Below are positions 22,616 to 33,897 of a DNA stretch of 64,000 nucleotides, piece by piece. This stretch comes from Hanleya hanleyi (Eukaryota; Mollusca; Polyplacophora; Lepidopleurida; Hanleyidae), in the NCBI GenBank assembly GCA_036873755.1, contig JAVTVY010020626.1:1-64000 (forward strand). The letters run 5' to 3'. The first letter of the stretch is position 1; each line of letters begins with the position of its first letter. The notes under the pieces were generated by a model, which saw nothing but the letters and a program-made list of their open reading frames with translations, ran no database searches and was not told the DNA's origin. The translations under genes and the position numbers were made by a program.

Positions 22616-25600
22616 TACTTGAATCATTATACACTGTGTCAAATAGCACTTCATGAATGATGGTATCGTCCATGCCAGTACACTTAAGTCGTTATAGACT
22701 GGGCCAAATATCACTTCATGAATGATGGTATCGTCCATGCCAGTACACTTAAGTCGTTATAGACTGGGCCAAATATCACTTCATGAATGATGGCATCGTC
22801 CATGCCAGTACACTTAAATCGTTATAGACTGGGACAAATATCACTTCATGAATGATGGTATCGTCCATGCCAGTACACTTAAGTCGTTATAGACTGGGCC
22901 AAATATCACCTCATAAATGATGGTATCGTCCATGCCAGTACACTTAAATCGTTATAGACTGGGCCAAATATCACCTCATGAATGATAGTATCGTCCATGC
23001 CAGTACACTTAAGTCGTTATAGACTGGGCCAAATATCACTTCACGAATGATGGCATCGTCCATGCCAGTACACTTAAGTCGTTATAGACTGGGACAAATA
23101 TCACTTCATAAATGATGGCATCGTCCATGCCAGTACACTTAAGTCGTTATAGACTGGGCCAAATATCACTTCATGAATGATGGTATCATCCAAGCCAGTA
23201 CACTTAAGTCGGTATAGACTGGGCCAAATATCACTTCATGAATGATGGCATCGTCCATGCCAGTACACTTAAGTCGTTATAGACTGGGACAAATATCACT
23301 TCATGAATGATGGTATCATCCAAGCCAGTACACTTAAGTCGGTATAGACTGGGCCAAATAGCACTTCATGAATGATGGCATCGTCCATGCCAGTACACTT
23401 AAGTCGTTATAGACTGGGACAAATATCACTTCATGAATGATGGTATCATCCAAGCCAGTACACTTAAATCGTTATAGACTGGGCCGAATATTACTTCATG
23501 AATGATGGTATCATCCAAGCCAGTACACTTAAGTCGTTATAGACTGGGCCAAATAGCACTTCATGAATGATGGCATCGTCCATGCCAGTACACTTAAGTC
23601 GTTATAGATTGGGACAAATATCACTTCATGAATGATGGTATCATCCAAGCCAGTACACTTAAATCGTTATAGACTGGGCCGAATATTACTTCATGAATGA
23701 TGGTATCATCCAAGCCAGTACACTTAAGTCGTTATAGACTGGGCCAAATAGCACTTCATGAATGATGGCATCGTCCATGCCAGTACACTTAAGTCGTTAT
23801 AGACTGGGACAAATATCACTTCATGAATTATGGTATCGTCCAGGCCAGTACACTTAAATCCTTATAGACTGGGTCAAATATCACCTCATGAATGATAGTA
23901 TCGTCCATGCCAGTACACTTAAATTGTTTTAGACTGGGCCAAATATCACCTCATGAATGATAGTATCGTCCATGCCAGTACACTTAAATTGTTTTAGACT
24001 GGGCCAAATATCACTTCATGAATGATGGTATGGTCCATGCCAGTACACTTAAATTGTTTTAGACTGGGCCAAATATCACCTCATGAATGATAGTATCGTC
24101 CATGCCAGTACACTTAAATTGTTTTAGACTGGGCCAAATATCACTTCATGAATGATGGTATGGTCCATGCCAGTACACTTAAATTGTTTTAGACTGGGCC
24201 AAATATCACCTCATGAATGATAGTATCGTCCATGCCAGTACACTTAAATTGTTTTAGACTGGGCCAAATATCACCTCATGAATGATAGTATCGTCCATGC
24301 CAGTACACTTAAATTGTTTTAGACGGGGCCAAATATCACCTCATGAATGATAGTATCGTCCATGCCAGTACACTTAAAATTGTTTTAGACGGGGCCAAAT
24401 ATCACCTCATGAATGATAGTATCGTCCATGCCAGTACACTTAAAATTGTTTTAGACTGGGCCAAATATCACCTCATGAATGATAGTATCGTCCATGCCAG
24501 TACACTTAAATTGTTTTAGACTGGGCCAAATATCACTTCATGAATGATGGTATGGTCCATGCCAGTACACTTAAATCCTTATAGACTGGGATAAATATCA
24601 CCTCATGAATGACAGTATCGTCCATGCCAGTTCACCTAAATTGCTTTAGACTGGGTCAAATATCACCTCATGAATGATAGTATCGTCCATGCCAGTACAC
24701 TTAAATTGTTTTAGACTGGGCCAAATATCACCTCATGAATGATAGTATCGTCCATGCCAGTACACTTTAATTGTTTTAGACTGGGCCAAATATCACTTCA
24801 TGAATGATGGTATGGTCCATGCCAGTACACTTAAATTGTTTTAGACTGGGCCAAATATCACCTCATGAATGATAGTATCGTCCATGCCAGTACACTTAAA
24901 TTGTTTTAGACTGGGCCAAATATCACTTCATGAATGATGGTATGGTCCATGTCAGTACACTTAAATCCTTATAGACTGGGATAAATATCACTTCATGAAT
25001 GATGGCATCGTCCATGCCAGTACACTTAAATCGTTATAGACTGGGACAAATATCACTTCATGAATGATGGTATCGTCCATGCCAGTACACTTAAGTCGTT
25101 ATAGACTGGGACAAATATCACTTCATGAATGATGGTATCGTCCATGGCAGTACACTTAAGTCGTTATAGACTGGGCCAAATATCACCTCATGAATGATAG
25201 TATCGTCCATGCCAGTACACTTAAGTCGTTATAGACTGGGCCAAATATCACCTCATAAATGATGGTATCGTCCATGCCAGTACACTTAAATCGTTATAGA
25301 CTGGGCCAAATATCACCTCATGAATGATAGTATCGTCCATGCCAGTACACTTAAGTCGTTATAGACTGGGCCAAATAGCACTTCATGAATGATGGCATCG
25401 TCCATGCCAGTACACTTAAGTCGTTATAGACTGGGACAAATATCACTTCATGAATGATGGTATCATCCAAGCCAGTACACTTAAATCGTTATAGACTGGG
25501 ACAAATATCACTTCATAAATGATGGCATCGTCCATGCCAGTACACTTAAGTCGTTATAGACTGGGCCAAATATCACTTCATGAATGATGGTATCATCCAA

Positions 25601-26760
25601 GCCAGTACACTTAAGTCGTTATAGACTGGGCCAAATAGCACTTCATAAATGATGGCATCGTCCATGCCAGTACACTTAAGTCGTTATAGACTGGGACAAA
25701 TATCACTTCATGAATGATGGTATCATCCAAGCCAGTACACCTAAATCGTTATAGACTGGGACAAATATCACTTCATGAATTATGGTATCGTCCAGGCCAG
25801 TACACTTAAATCCTTATAGACTGGGCCAAATATCACCTCATGAATGATAGTATCGTCCATGCCAGTACACTTAAATTGTTTTAGACTGGGCCAAATATCA
25901 CTTCATGAATGATAGTATCGTCCATGCCAGTACACTTAAATTGTTTTAGACTGGGCCAAATATCACCTCATGAATGATAGTATCGCCCATGCCAGTACAC
26001 TTAAATTGTTTTAGACTGGGCCAAATATCACCTCATGAATGATAGTATCGTCCATGCCAGTACACTTAAATTGTTTTAGACTGGGCCAAATATCACTTCA
26101 TGAATGATGGTATGGTCCATGCCAGTACACTTAAATCCTTATAGACTGGGATAAATATCACCTCATGAATGATAGTATCGTCCATGCCAGTTCACCTAAA
26201 TTGCTTTAGACTGGGTCAAATATCACCTCATGAATGATAGTATCGTCCATGCCAGTACACTTAAATTGTTTTAGACTGGGCCAAATATCACCTCATGAAT
26301 GATAGTATCGTCCATGCCAATACACTTAAATTGTTTTAGACTGGGCCAAATATCACTTCATGAATGATGGTATGGTCCATGCCAGTACACTTAAATTGTT
26401 TTAGACTGGGCCAAATATCACCTCATGAATGATAGTATCGTCCATGCCAGTACACTTAAATTGTTTTAGACTGGGCCAAATATCACTTCATGAATGATGG
26501 TATGGTCCATGCCAGTACACTTAAATCCTTATAGACTGGGATAAATATCACCTCATGAATGATAGTATCGTCCATGCCAGTACACTTAAATTGCTTTAGA
26601 CTGGGCCAAATATCACTTCATGAATGATGGTATGGTCCATGTCAGTACACTTAAATCCTTATAGACTGAGATAAATATCACCCCATGAATGATGGTATCG
26701 TCCATGCCAGTACACCTAAATTGTTTTAGTCTGAACTAATGCCAGTACACTTACACCATT
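22616..26760 (+). repeat. 65-bp satellite array, about 63 copies
   Basis: The unit contains TCATGAATGATGGTATCGTC, CATGCCAGTACACTTAAGTC and GTTATAGACTGGGCCAAATA. Successive units start exactly 65 bp apart (for example TCATGAATGA at 22651 and 22716). Two main variants alternate in blocks: one with AAGTCGTTATAGAC and one with AAATTGTTTTAGAC plus CACCTCATGAATGATAG. Rare variants recur at fixed distances, about 1952 bp (23821 and 25773) and 1560 bp (24631 and 26191), which shows higher-order duplication by unequal exchange. The last units near 26700 are degenerate. No coding. Confidence 0.95.
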
Positions 26761-28149
26761 ATAGAATGGGTCAAATATCACTTAATGAATTCAAGGATCG
26801 TCTGTGTTCAGACAAACCCCCCTTTTGGAGCAAATATTTTTTTTTTAGACTGAACCGAACCCCTTATTTGCCCCCTTTCGTGTTCTTTTGAAGTGCAGGC
26901 GAACCACCCTTCAAGAAATACTGGCTACGTCCCTGATGTTCAGCAGAAGTCCAATGACCAATCATGCGGCAACTTCCCTCGCCCGTGTTCTTCAAGAGTG
27001 TATGAAGAAGAAAATTCCCAGAACGTATTGGTTGGGCTGAATATAAATTTATATTCAGTGCTAATGATTCTAGAACAGCAAATACATTTCCTTCTATCCC
27101 ACCTTCTGGAAGGGTGCAAAATTAAAGTTCAAGTTTATCTTGCATAAAATCCAAGACGCATCCCCAAGGATTGAAACGTTGCACATGAAATATACTGCGT
27201 GCTTCAGATGAACAAATTTGTAAATGTATACGAAATACACCAAGACAATAATTTAACGATATTTCTACTCGCTGTAAATATAATTTTTCACCCGAATAAT
27301 AATGTAAAAATACATCGTTGTTTCCGTTCATGCCAATTTATATGGTTGTTTTGCAAAAAGATATAAATCTACACTGGTTATCTGTATTGCTACAGCTATG
27401 AACTCTATCAGTTGAAGATAATGCGTCTACTTTAATAGTTAATTCCACTGTCATATTTTACACCACTTCCTGCTATACGTCCACAAATAGTTTTTGCAAT
27501 GCAGCATCGTGTCGCTCTACTATCGCCTCAGGTAACATAAACAAGAATAAGTCGGGGTTACTCGATCTCGGTAAACCAAGATATTGATATTATATCTGAG
27601 TTTACTGAGACTGGGTGATACGCTGACGTATGGAAGAATCAAACTACCATTCTTGCGCTAGCTTATGAATAGAACTGACGAGATATATCTTGGGGTAATT
27701 CTACTGAAATGTAGTAAATTGAGTATTTCCCCCCCAAATTTCAAATACAATTGTTATGGTAAAATTTTGTATCAGTGCACTCATTATATCCCCGAGATGA
27801 AGATTACACAGCTGGCAATTTTTTTTTGGTGAAATATCAAGATTATGGGATTCTCTATATTTTGTAAAATATTTGAGAGCTTAAATTCCGAATCGAAAAT
27901 TCGTCAAAAACTGACTATTTTTTGGTTCTGACGCCACTGATTGCCTCCTGGGTCTCAAAATCGGGGGCACCCCTTCTGATATTGTTCTCGGAGCCTCTGA
28001 CGATACGTGTGCCTTTGTTACTTTATTTCACTCTGTCATGATAAGCTGAAGATCTGGACTTAAGCCACAGGACTACTATTTGGGCAAACGAAATTTCTCT
28101 GAAAGTATTCAATCTTGTAATTTGGAGACCAAAAAATTGAGAGTTTATC
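26761..28149. other. Non-coding DNA between satellite and Polinton
   Basis: No supported gene. Frames of up to 85 codons lack any recognisable domain. A T-run occurs at about 26838-26846. Confidence 0.5.
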
Positions 28150-28155
28150 GGGGTA

Positions 28156-29690
28156 AGTAGTATACAAAGGGATATGGAGCCAATGGCTCGTCACTGCGCA
28201 TGCGCAGAAAACAAAACCGGAAGTGGTGTGCGCGGATGTTTCTGCGCAAGTGTTCTGCGCAAGTATGACGTCATGCATGACGTCACTTCCGGTCACGTGA
28301 CCTTAGGGGGATGTATTCCTCCGCGGTGATGCTGTCTGGCAGTGATTTGGTCGTGGGGAGAAGCCTCCGCGGACAGACAGTAGTCCCAAATACGCGGGTA
28401 TGCGTGACAATCATCTGGAATTTTCGGCAATCGTCAGGGGTGAGAGGGGCCCCTACATGGACCGATTGGGTCGAGTGAGGTGTCAAAGTGAAGCGCTCCT
28501 CCAGGGCCATCAAGCCATGGATGGTTGCATGTAAATTGAAGATTTGTCCCCGAAAATATAAAAAGCGGAACACGGACTTTATCCCTAAAATGGGGGAAAA
28601 CTCCTATCAACCCTATCCAAAAGGGCTAATATCGGTCACCGGGCTTATCGGGGCCTGCCTATCATGTCATGGGTAAGTGCATGTAAATTGAGGATTTGTC
28701 CCTGAAAATATAAAAAGCGGAACACAGACTTTACCTCTACAATAGGGGCCTGATTCGCACATTTGCATCTATACGAGAAAATGCCTGTATGTGGTATAGG
28801 GTGTGGTCATTTTTGTGTGGATTTTACTATAGGTTGTTTGGTCTTGTTTATCACGTCTCACCACGAAAAACACGATGGGAAGGGTCTCGAGGTTTAGCGG
28901 TGAAATTTATCGAAAAGATCACGGAGGTCTGGATAGGCCCATACTGGCTCAGGGGGATAGGTCGATACTGGGCAATTCACACATGTTCATTGCGGTATGA
29001 GTTGTTTGATCTTGTTTTTCTCGTCTCACCACGTACAACACGATAGGAGGGGTCTCGAAGTTACGCGGTGAAATGTTTTGAAAAGTTCACGCAGTTCTGG
29101 ATAGACCCATAGGCCCGTACTTGCTGAGGGGGATAGGTCCATACTGGGCAATTCACACATGTTCATTGCGGTATGGGTTGTTTGGTCTTGTTTTTCTCGT
29201 CTCGGGCTGTAGAACACGATGGTGAGGGGTCTCGAAGTGAAGCGGTGAATTTTTTCGAAAAGTTCACCGAGGTCTGGATAGGCCCATACTGGCTCAGGGA
29301 GATAGGTCCATACTGGGCAATTCTCACATGTTCATTGCGGTATGGGTTGTTTGGTCTTGTTTTTCTCGAAGTTAAGGGGTGAATTTTTTTAGTATATTAA
29401 AAACGGATAGAGCCTTATTGACCTTTGACCTCTGAGTGCACTCTATCCCATGATGCATCACTTCCGTATTGACGTCATGTGTGACGTCACTTCCGGTGTG
29501 ACTCGATCGGGCGTGACCTTGGAACGGGGACCTCATCAACATCCGGATTTTCCCCGGCCCGGCCGCACGCCTGCGCGGACTGGGTTTTCCCTGGCCCGGC
29601 CGCACGCCTGTGCGGGTTATCCGGCCGCACGCCTGCGCGGGTTATCCGGCCGCACGCCTGCGCGGGTTATCCGGCCGCACGCATGCGCCG
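28156..29690 (+). repeat. Left Polinton terminal inverted repeat
   Basis: It matches the inverted block 38803-40259 plus the last 17 bases of the element. It contains, from outside in: a CTGCGCATGCGCAG palindrome (about 28195), TGACGTCA sites, four subrepeats of about 170-178 bp beginning near GTTGTTTGGTCTTG (28831, 29001, 29179, 29348), and about four 25-bp GC-rich units of the form GGGTTATCCGGCCGCACGCC (about 29600-29690). The frames through it reflect repeats, not genes. Confidence 0.85.
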
Positions 29691-30472
29691 GTGAATTTCG
29701 GATCAAAAGGTCAAAGGTCACATCCAGGTCAAAAGGTCAAAGGTCCCCTTCCGGCAATGTTCGGCCCTCTCCGGGCCAATAGATAGCCTTTATCCGCCCT
29801 CCCGAAGCACCCATGGAATGCACAGGGTCCCCGACAATATCGCCAGCACTATGCCCATGTTAAATGGCCAGTGGGGAACCCTCAGTTTTTCCCAGAACCG
29901 TATTGGCACGAAAAAATACATGAAACCATGGAACTTATAGTAATAAACTTAATCTATAGGTGTTGGACGAATCTCCACTCGCCATCTTCCTGGTCTTTAC
30001 CGGCACCTCGAACCTCTAGTTTTTTCCACTCTACCTGTTGCTCTTGTAACTTGCCATCTGCCTTCCTCGTCAATTTTTTTGTGCTGGAATGCCCGCTCTT
30101 AACCTTGACCAAAACATGTACTTGGTCTGTGGGCTGATTTCATTGGCTCTCTATTTTACTGCAGTGCACTTGCTTTGTTTTCTGGACATTCATTGGTTAC
30201 ATTTGGACCCATCCTTTGCCACTGATTGGCTACTTTCTCAGCCCATTCACTGACTGGCCAGTTTGGTTAAAATTCGAATCCTACATGTCTGTTCAAGCAT
30301 TGGGCATTCATGGCCGCTTGTTTATGCTCACACAGAAAACACACAAGACAGGGTTTTGGGTGAGATCTCATTTTGTGCTTTATTCAACAATAAATAACAA
30401 CAACAACGTGAGAACAACCACGTGAAAACTGAGGCCCCGAACAGGGGGCTTGTACATTGAAATCGATAAAAC
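29691..30472. other. Spacer between TIR and protease gene
   Basis: No gene supported. The stretch 30145-30230 has three CCAAT-box-like motifs in the same orientation when read on the minus strand (ATTGGCT, ATTGGTT, ATTGGCT on the plus strand). A CAACAACAAC tract lies at about 30395-30412. Confidence 0.5.
30376..30386 (-). terminator. Polyadenylation signal AATAAA after the protease gene
   Basis: On the minus strand AATAAA (plus-strand TTTATT at about 30380) lies about 90 bases beyond the stop codon of the protease gene, the last gene of the minus-strand block. A CAA-rich tract is adjacent, as in the other polyadenylation modules of this element family. Confidence 0.55.
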
Positions 30473-30947
30473 TTAAGCCCAAAACGGGGCTTGTACATTG
30501 AAATGATCGGCGGCCCAGTCATATACGAGTACATCGCGGTCTTCGGCTTGAGAATAATCATCAAACATGTGTACTATGGTAGATAAGGTTCTTCCCCGAC
30601 ATCGGTGGTACAGATAAATCAAGCAATATTGTCTGCACACGCTACTGGTCAGGCTTTGCAACGTTTGACTGTTCCAACACCACGTCTCTGTGCCTTGATC
30701 CATGAAGTCTGTTAAATCGGGATGAAAGGGTGGCAGGGCCGTACGGGTCAAATTATTCGCCCTGCTGTTCTGTCAAGTACACGGCCACCCAATGTTCACC
30801 GGGCCGATCCTTCGGATCCGTGTTGAGAACGTAATCAGCGGGATACACACGGTCTAATGGGAACACATCTCGGGCGAACACCCCTTGAAAGACCATACGT
30901 GTCTCTGGGTCTTTCTCCAGCACGGTGGTTATCGGGTCTGTATCCAT
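30473..30947 (-). pseudogene. PRO: Adenain-like cysteine protease (PRO), broken
   Basis: The Polinton protease would cleave capsid precursors during particle maturation. The start ATG at 30947 lies directly after the major capsid stop codon. The first part ends GEHWVAVYL, carrying the catalytic histidine. An in-frame TAA follows at about 30753, where related proteins have an aromatic residue before FDPYG. A frameshift follows, and the second part (30751 to 30473) contains SSVCRQYC, the nucleophile-cysteine segment. Related enzymes have glycine where this copy has arginine after the cysteine. It is therefore inactivated by one stop, one frameshift and a substitution beside the active site. The family assignment rests on these motifs and on gene order. 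Confidence 0.8.
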
Positions 30948-30948
30948 G

Positions 30949-32091
30949 TCAGGTGGCAAATTCACGCAGGACGTTTCGCGCCTTGTCCACTTGAATGATG
31001 TTGCCAAACTCGGCGTAGCAGATCACATTGACGGTGCTCCGGAGGGCTCGATCAAAGTGAATTTCCAACCGTAAATTGTCTTGCTTGGCTAGGGCCAGAT
31101 GAAACAGAACAACGTGTATCCGTTCGCGTCGTCCTCCCGACTGATCATATTCCCTTCGTCCTGGTTGATTTGGCCGGTGGCTGTAAACAGGCTCTGATAG
31201 GCTCGAATGAAATTCCCGAACCCAAAGTTCGGTGTTAAGGCCGTGGCTGGGACCTGTTGTCCGTTCACATGCAGGGCCATAAAATTGATGCCGAAATGTT
31301 TAAAGTCACCCAGGATCAGCTTTTCTTTGTTGGCGCTCATATTTCTAGCAGGCACAGCGGACACTTTGGTTTGCACACGTCGGATAGGGTACTGGGCTGG
31401 TTTTGTTTCCAAGGCTTTGAGGTGTCCCGGCTGGATTCGGTTTCACTTTTCGGACATACAGGACTGCGTCTTGGATGACGATCTTATAGTCGGCTACATG
31501 CCCCTCGACGTCAGTGGCCATCAAGGCGAAGGTCGGAGGCGCCCGTATCAGTCGGATTTTGATGGGGATCTTGTTCAAGAGGTACCGGTCTTGCAGGAAA
31601 AGTTCTGCGTACAGTCGATCCATGAGATCTTTCGTTTGTTATATCCCTCATTGTTCGCCGTGCCCATGTGCTGGGATGAGTCCCGGTAGAATAAAGGGGC
31701 TGTCAGCTGAGGTTTTTTAGCCTCTCGTCCATACGACAACAGCGTCTCGATGTAGGCTCGATAGGGGTACGTGTTGGTCGAGTCACTGATGAGTTTGTCA
31801 TTGAGAAAAATATCCACCTGTTGAAACATAGGGTGCAACCAGAGATTCCTAGGGCCCATCGTTGCAGCGTCGATGATTCTGGAGCCATCCCCATTGACGA
31901 TTCTGGCTTGCACATACAAGTACGTATGGGCTAAATCCACATAGGCCGTCTCTGCATTACTGATGGTGAACTCGATGGGCCCTGTTTCGTTGATGCTGGA
32001 GAGCGGGAGATGCTCCACCCATAATCCTTGTTCGGCACTGGTCTGTGTGGGCGGGACGGTCCATAAATCAAATTCACTGTTGGTGGAGGGG
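30949..32091 (-). pseudogene. MCP: Major capsid protein (double jelly-roll), broken
   Basis: This is the Polinton/adintovirus major capsid protein, often annotated in animal genomes as F54H12.2-like. The N-terminal segment with DLWTVPPTQTS and the following VEHLPLSSI are characteristic. The frame is interrupted by at least three frameshifts, near 31635, 31425 and 31100. The homologous segments continue in the other two frames: LFLQDRYLLNKIPIKIRL, then ILGDFKHFGINFMALHVNGQ, then the C-terminal VICYAEFGNIIQVD. The stop TGA at 30949-30951 abuts the protease ATG. No ATG is found at the expected N-terminus; the codon before SCPSTNSEFDL is AAG, possibly a lost start. The gene lies directly downstream of the basic core protein gene. 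Confidence 0.85.
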
Positions 32092-32097
32092 CAGGAC

Positions 32098-32502
32098 TTA
32101 AGAAAAGATATCCTGGGTCTTCGATGTGCGTCGTCGCTGGGTCAGTCGTCGACTGCTGTGTGGTCTCGGTGGTGCAGGTCTTTTATTCCCTACGATGCGT
32201 TGTGCTTTGGCGACCAAGACGCCTCCTGCTTCTTTAGCTCGGCGTTTCAGTGCTTCTTTGGGTGCCGTACCACCCAAGACATCACCGGCGACTTGCAGTC
32301 CACTTCGGACCGCTTGTTTGCCGATCGCTTTCACCCCACGCGTCACCAAGGGCAGGAACGTTTTGACGATGCTCCCGAGTGTGTTCCCCAGCCCGTGTCT
32401 TCGTTACATGCGTGCGCCGCTAAAGACAGGAAGGCCACCCCCGGCCTGTTGGGCATAATAGTCCATATAGCTGCGTGCATCACACTCGTAAGGTACTTTC
32501 AT
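32098..32502 (-). pseudogene. Basic core/minor virion protein (PX-type), one nonsense mutation
   Basis: The frame starts at ATG 32502 with MKVPYECDARSYMDYYAQQA and stops at codon 33 (TAA, 32404-32406). The same frame then continues without interruption for about 100 codons to 32098. That second part has a hydrophobic stretch followed by GLQVAGDVLGGTAPKEALKR and a strongly basic C-terminus (RRLTQRRRTS). This combination is typical of the small basic Polinton protein next to the capsid gene, thought to resemble adenovirus core proteins. A single substitution separates it from an open frame. The ATG overlaps the stop of the upstream penton-like gene (TAATG). Confidence 0.8.
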
Positions 32503-33034
32503 TATACTAAGTTGGGAGAACGTGCTTGTCGGAAATGAAGTGTCAGCTACACTTTTCCTCGCTCGAATGCGACCAGTCGTCCCGTGTCATCTCTTATATC
32601 CACCGTGATAGTGTTGATGTCGGTTTGTCGTACGGGTAGGTAGAGCATGTGGGTGAAACTGTGGGTGACTTGATCTCCATACTTCTTTTTTATGGGGATC
32701 ACCCGTAACAGAGATGTGTTGACATCGCCCACGATGTGGTTGTCTACCACGTCCGAGGTCGCAGGTCCGAGTGAAAAGAATGTGCCAGCCGTTGTGGTGT
32801 TTTGGGTGGTGACTCCGGTTCCCACTCGGCTTCCCAAGTATGTGAGAGTCGCGTCTGTCGTTGTGCGTGCACCGGCGATTGCTGGGTCCGCTGCATCCAG
32901 ACCCAGCGCTGGGGGTTCCCCACCAATTCCTGTGGTACATGCATGTCTTTCAAGCCTTGGGCAAAGACCTCCCATCCTCGAGGATCCGTGTGCGACCTAC
33001 GTTGACGCATCAGGTCATTCACTGAATCCGTCAT
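32502..33034 (-). pseudogene. Penton-like minor capsid protein, broken
   Basis: The N-terminal part (from ATG 33034, MTDSVNDLMRQRR, then GWEVFAQGLKDMHVPQELVG) lies in one frame. The rest (ATLTYLGSRVGTG, then FTHMLYLPVRQTDINTITVD, then RDDTGRLVAFERGKV) lies in another, implying a frameshift near 32915. An in-frame TAG at about 32547 truncates the conserved C-terminal LTLHFR segment. The DTG-LVxFxxGK ending recurs in Polinton capsid genes annotated as putative penton or minor capsid proteins. The function would be vertex or minor capsid; this is inferred from family and position. Confidence 0.65.
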
Positions 33035-33398
33035 GTGGGTACCGGGGACCACTCTTCTGGACTTCGTCTTCGACCCACTGTGGGGCTGTCGGTGGTACCC
33101 CTGGTAATGGCGGCTGTTGGAACGGTGCTGAGGTCGGCGGTGTGTCAAGTGGTGGTGGTAGTGGTGGTGCTGGGGTAGAGAGGGTTTTGTATTGGTCCAT
33201 GAAAGTCATGTACCGCTGAAGCGTCTCATTGTACTGTTGTACTTTCTCACTGTCGCTTAACCCCGGTCTTTGTAAGATCTGACGCATCTCTTCATCGAGG
33301 GTGTTTATCGTTTTCACCGTAGGTGGGATGGGATACGGCGATTGGAGGTGTTGAAGGAGCCGAGGTTCGACGAGGACCGTTTTCTTCGTGTGGGTCAT
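33015..33398 (-). CDS. Conserved Polinton virion-associated protein, 127 aa
   Basis: Start ATG (33398) overlaps the stop of the upstream hydrophobic minor-capsid frame (ATGA). The N-terminal KKTVLVEPRLLQHLQ and the segment LDEEMRQILQRPGLSDSEKV recur in Polinton elements of other animals as a protein of unknown function encoded near the capsid genes. Residues about 40-75 look alpha-helical, possibly coiled coil. The C-terminal half is proline-rich (PAPPLPPPLDTPPTSAP). The frame is open, and its end overlaps the start of the penton-like gene by 20 bases. Role unknown; likely a virion component by context. Confidence 0.6.
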   Translation of the reverse strand: MTHTKKTVLVEPRLLQHLQSPYPIPPTVKTINTLDEEMRQILQRPGLSDSEKVQQYNETLQRYMTFMDQYKTLSTPAPPLPPPLDTPPTSAPFQQPPLPGVPPTAPQWVEDEVQKSGPRYPHDGFSE

Positions 33399-33717
33399 TG
33401 TCGGCCGAACAGTCCACCCAATATTGGACCCAACACGGAAGCGGCCAACGGCGCCTCTCTGCAAAAACCTTTTTCTTTTGTGTTTGAGAGACTCGCTTCT
33501 GGAATAGGGTTCGGAGACCGGTCTTATGCTTGGCCAACTTGGTCTTCTGAGTCGGAGTCGGTGGTACGTTGCCTTTTGACAGGATGTATCCGATTTCGCA
33601 CATACAGCGTACATGGTCAGGGTCCGCACCGCGTACAATGGTTCGGACCAACTCGGGAGGGGCCGTCTTCAATATACGGAGCGTCGGGACGTGCTTCCGT
33701 ACTCGCGCAGACATCAT
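33395..33717 (-). pseudogene. Hydrophobic minor capsid-like protein, frameshifted
   Basis: From ATG 33717 the frame encodes the conserved segment LRILKTAPPELVRTIVRGAD, then CEIGYILSKGNVP, then KKKVFAER. This is a well-known Polinton protein with a helical N-terminus. The expected hydrophobic glycine-rich C-terminus (LAASVLGPILGGLFGRQ) is present but in another frame, so a one-base change near 33455 separates the two halves. A TATA-like box stands about 35 bases upstream of the ATG. The family is commonly encoded beside the ATPase and capsid genes; membrane-active behaviour is inferred from the tail. Confidence 0.7.
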
Positions 33718-33749
33718 GTACAACTAATGCTAGAACCCACAACCCTGCC

Positions 33750-33761
33750 CTTTTTATCCTT
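33750..33761 (-). promoter_or_regulatory. TATA-like box for the minor capsid gene
   Basis: On the minus strand the sequence reads AGGATAAAAAGGG about 35-40 bases before the ATG at 33717. Similar TATA boxes precede several other genes of the element. Confidence 0.5.
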
Positions 33762-33827
33762 TTGCGGGCTACCCGCTGAATATTCTTTCACTTCAGAGAC
33801 AAAGTCAGCCATGATGTTGTATTAATT

Positions 33828-33892
33828 ATTTTATTATCCCCAACATCAAACACACACCCAAGCTGGGGGAGCCACTGTGGGTGTGTTTACAT
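33828..33892 (-). terminator. Polyadenylation module with hairpin after the ATPase gene
   Basis: Directly beyond the ATPase stop, the sequence forms a stem of AAACACACACCCA with TGGGTGTGTTT around a CTGGGGGAG loop (33848-33889). This is followed on the minus strand by AATAAA. The same arrangement occurs at 38535-38615, 41785-41855 and 62205-62275. Confidence 0.65.
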
Positions 33893-33897
33893 TATTT

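Noticed and set aside
22616..26760. CRISPR array
   Set aside because: The 65-bp units are contiguous with no unique spacers, and the context is eukaryotic; this is a satellite.
29450..29782. 110-codon plus-strand frame in the left TIR
   Set aside because: It runs through GC-rich 25-bp tandem units; the repetitive peptide is a by-product.
31207..32538. Plus-strand frames of 160 and 191 codons opposite the capsid genes
   Set aside because: They are antisense shadows of the recognisable minus-strand capsid and core genes and have no domain of their own.
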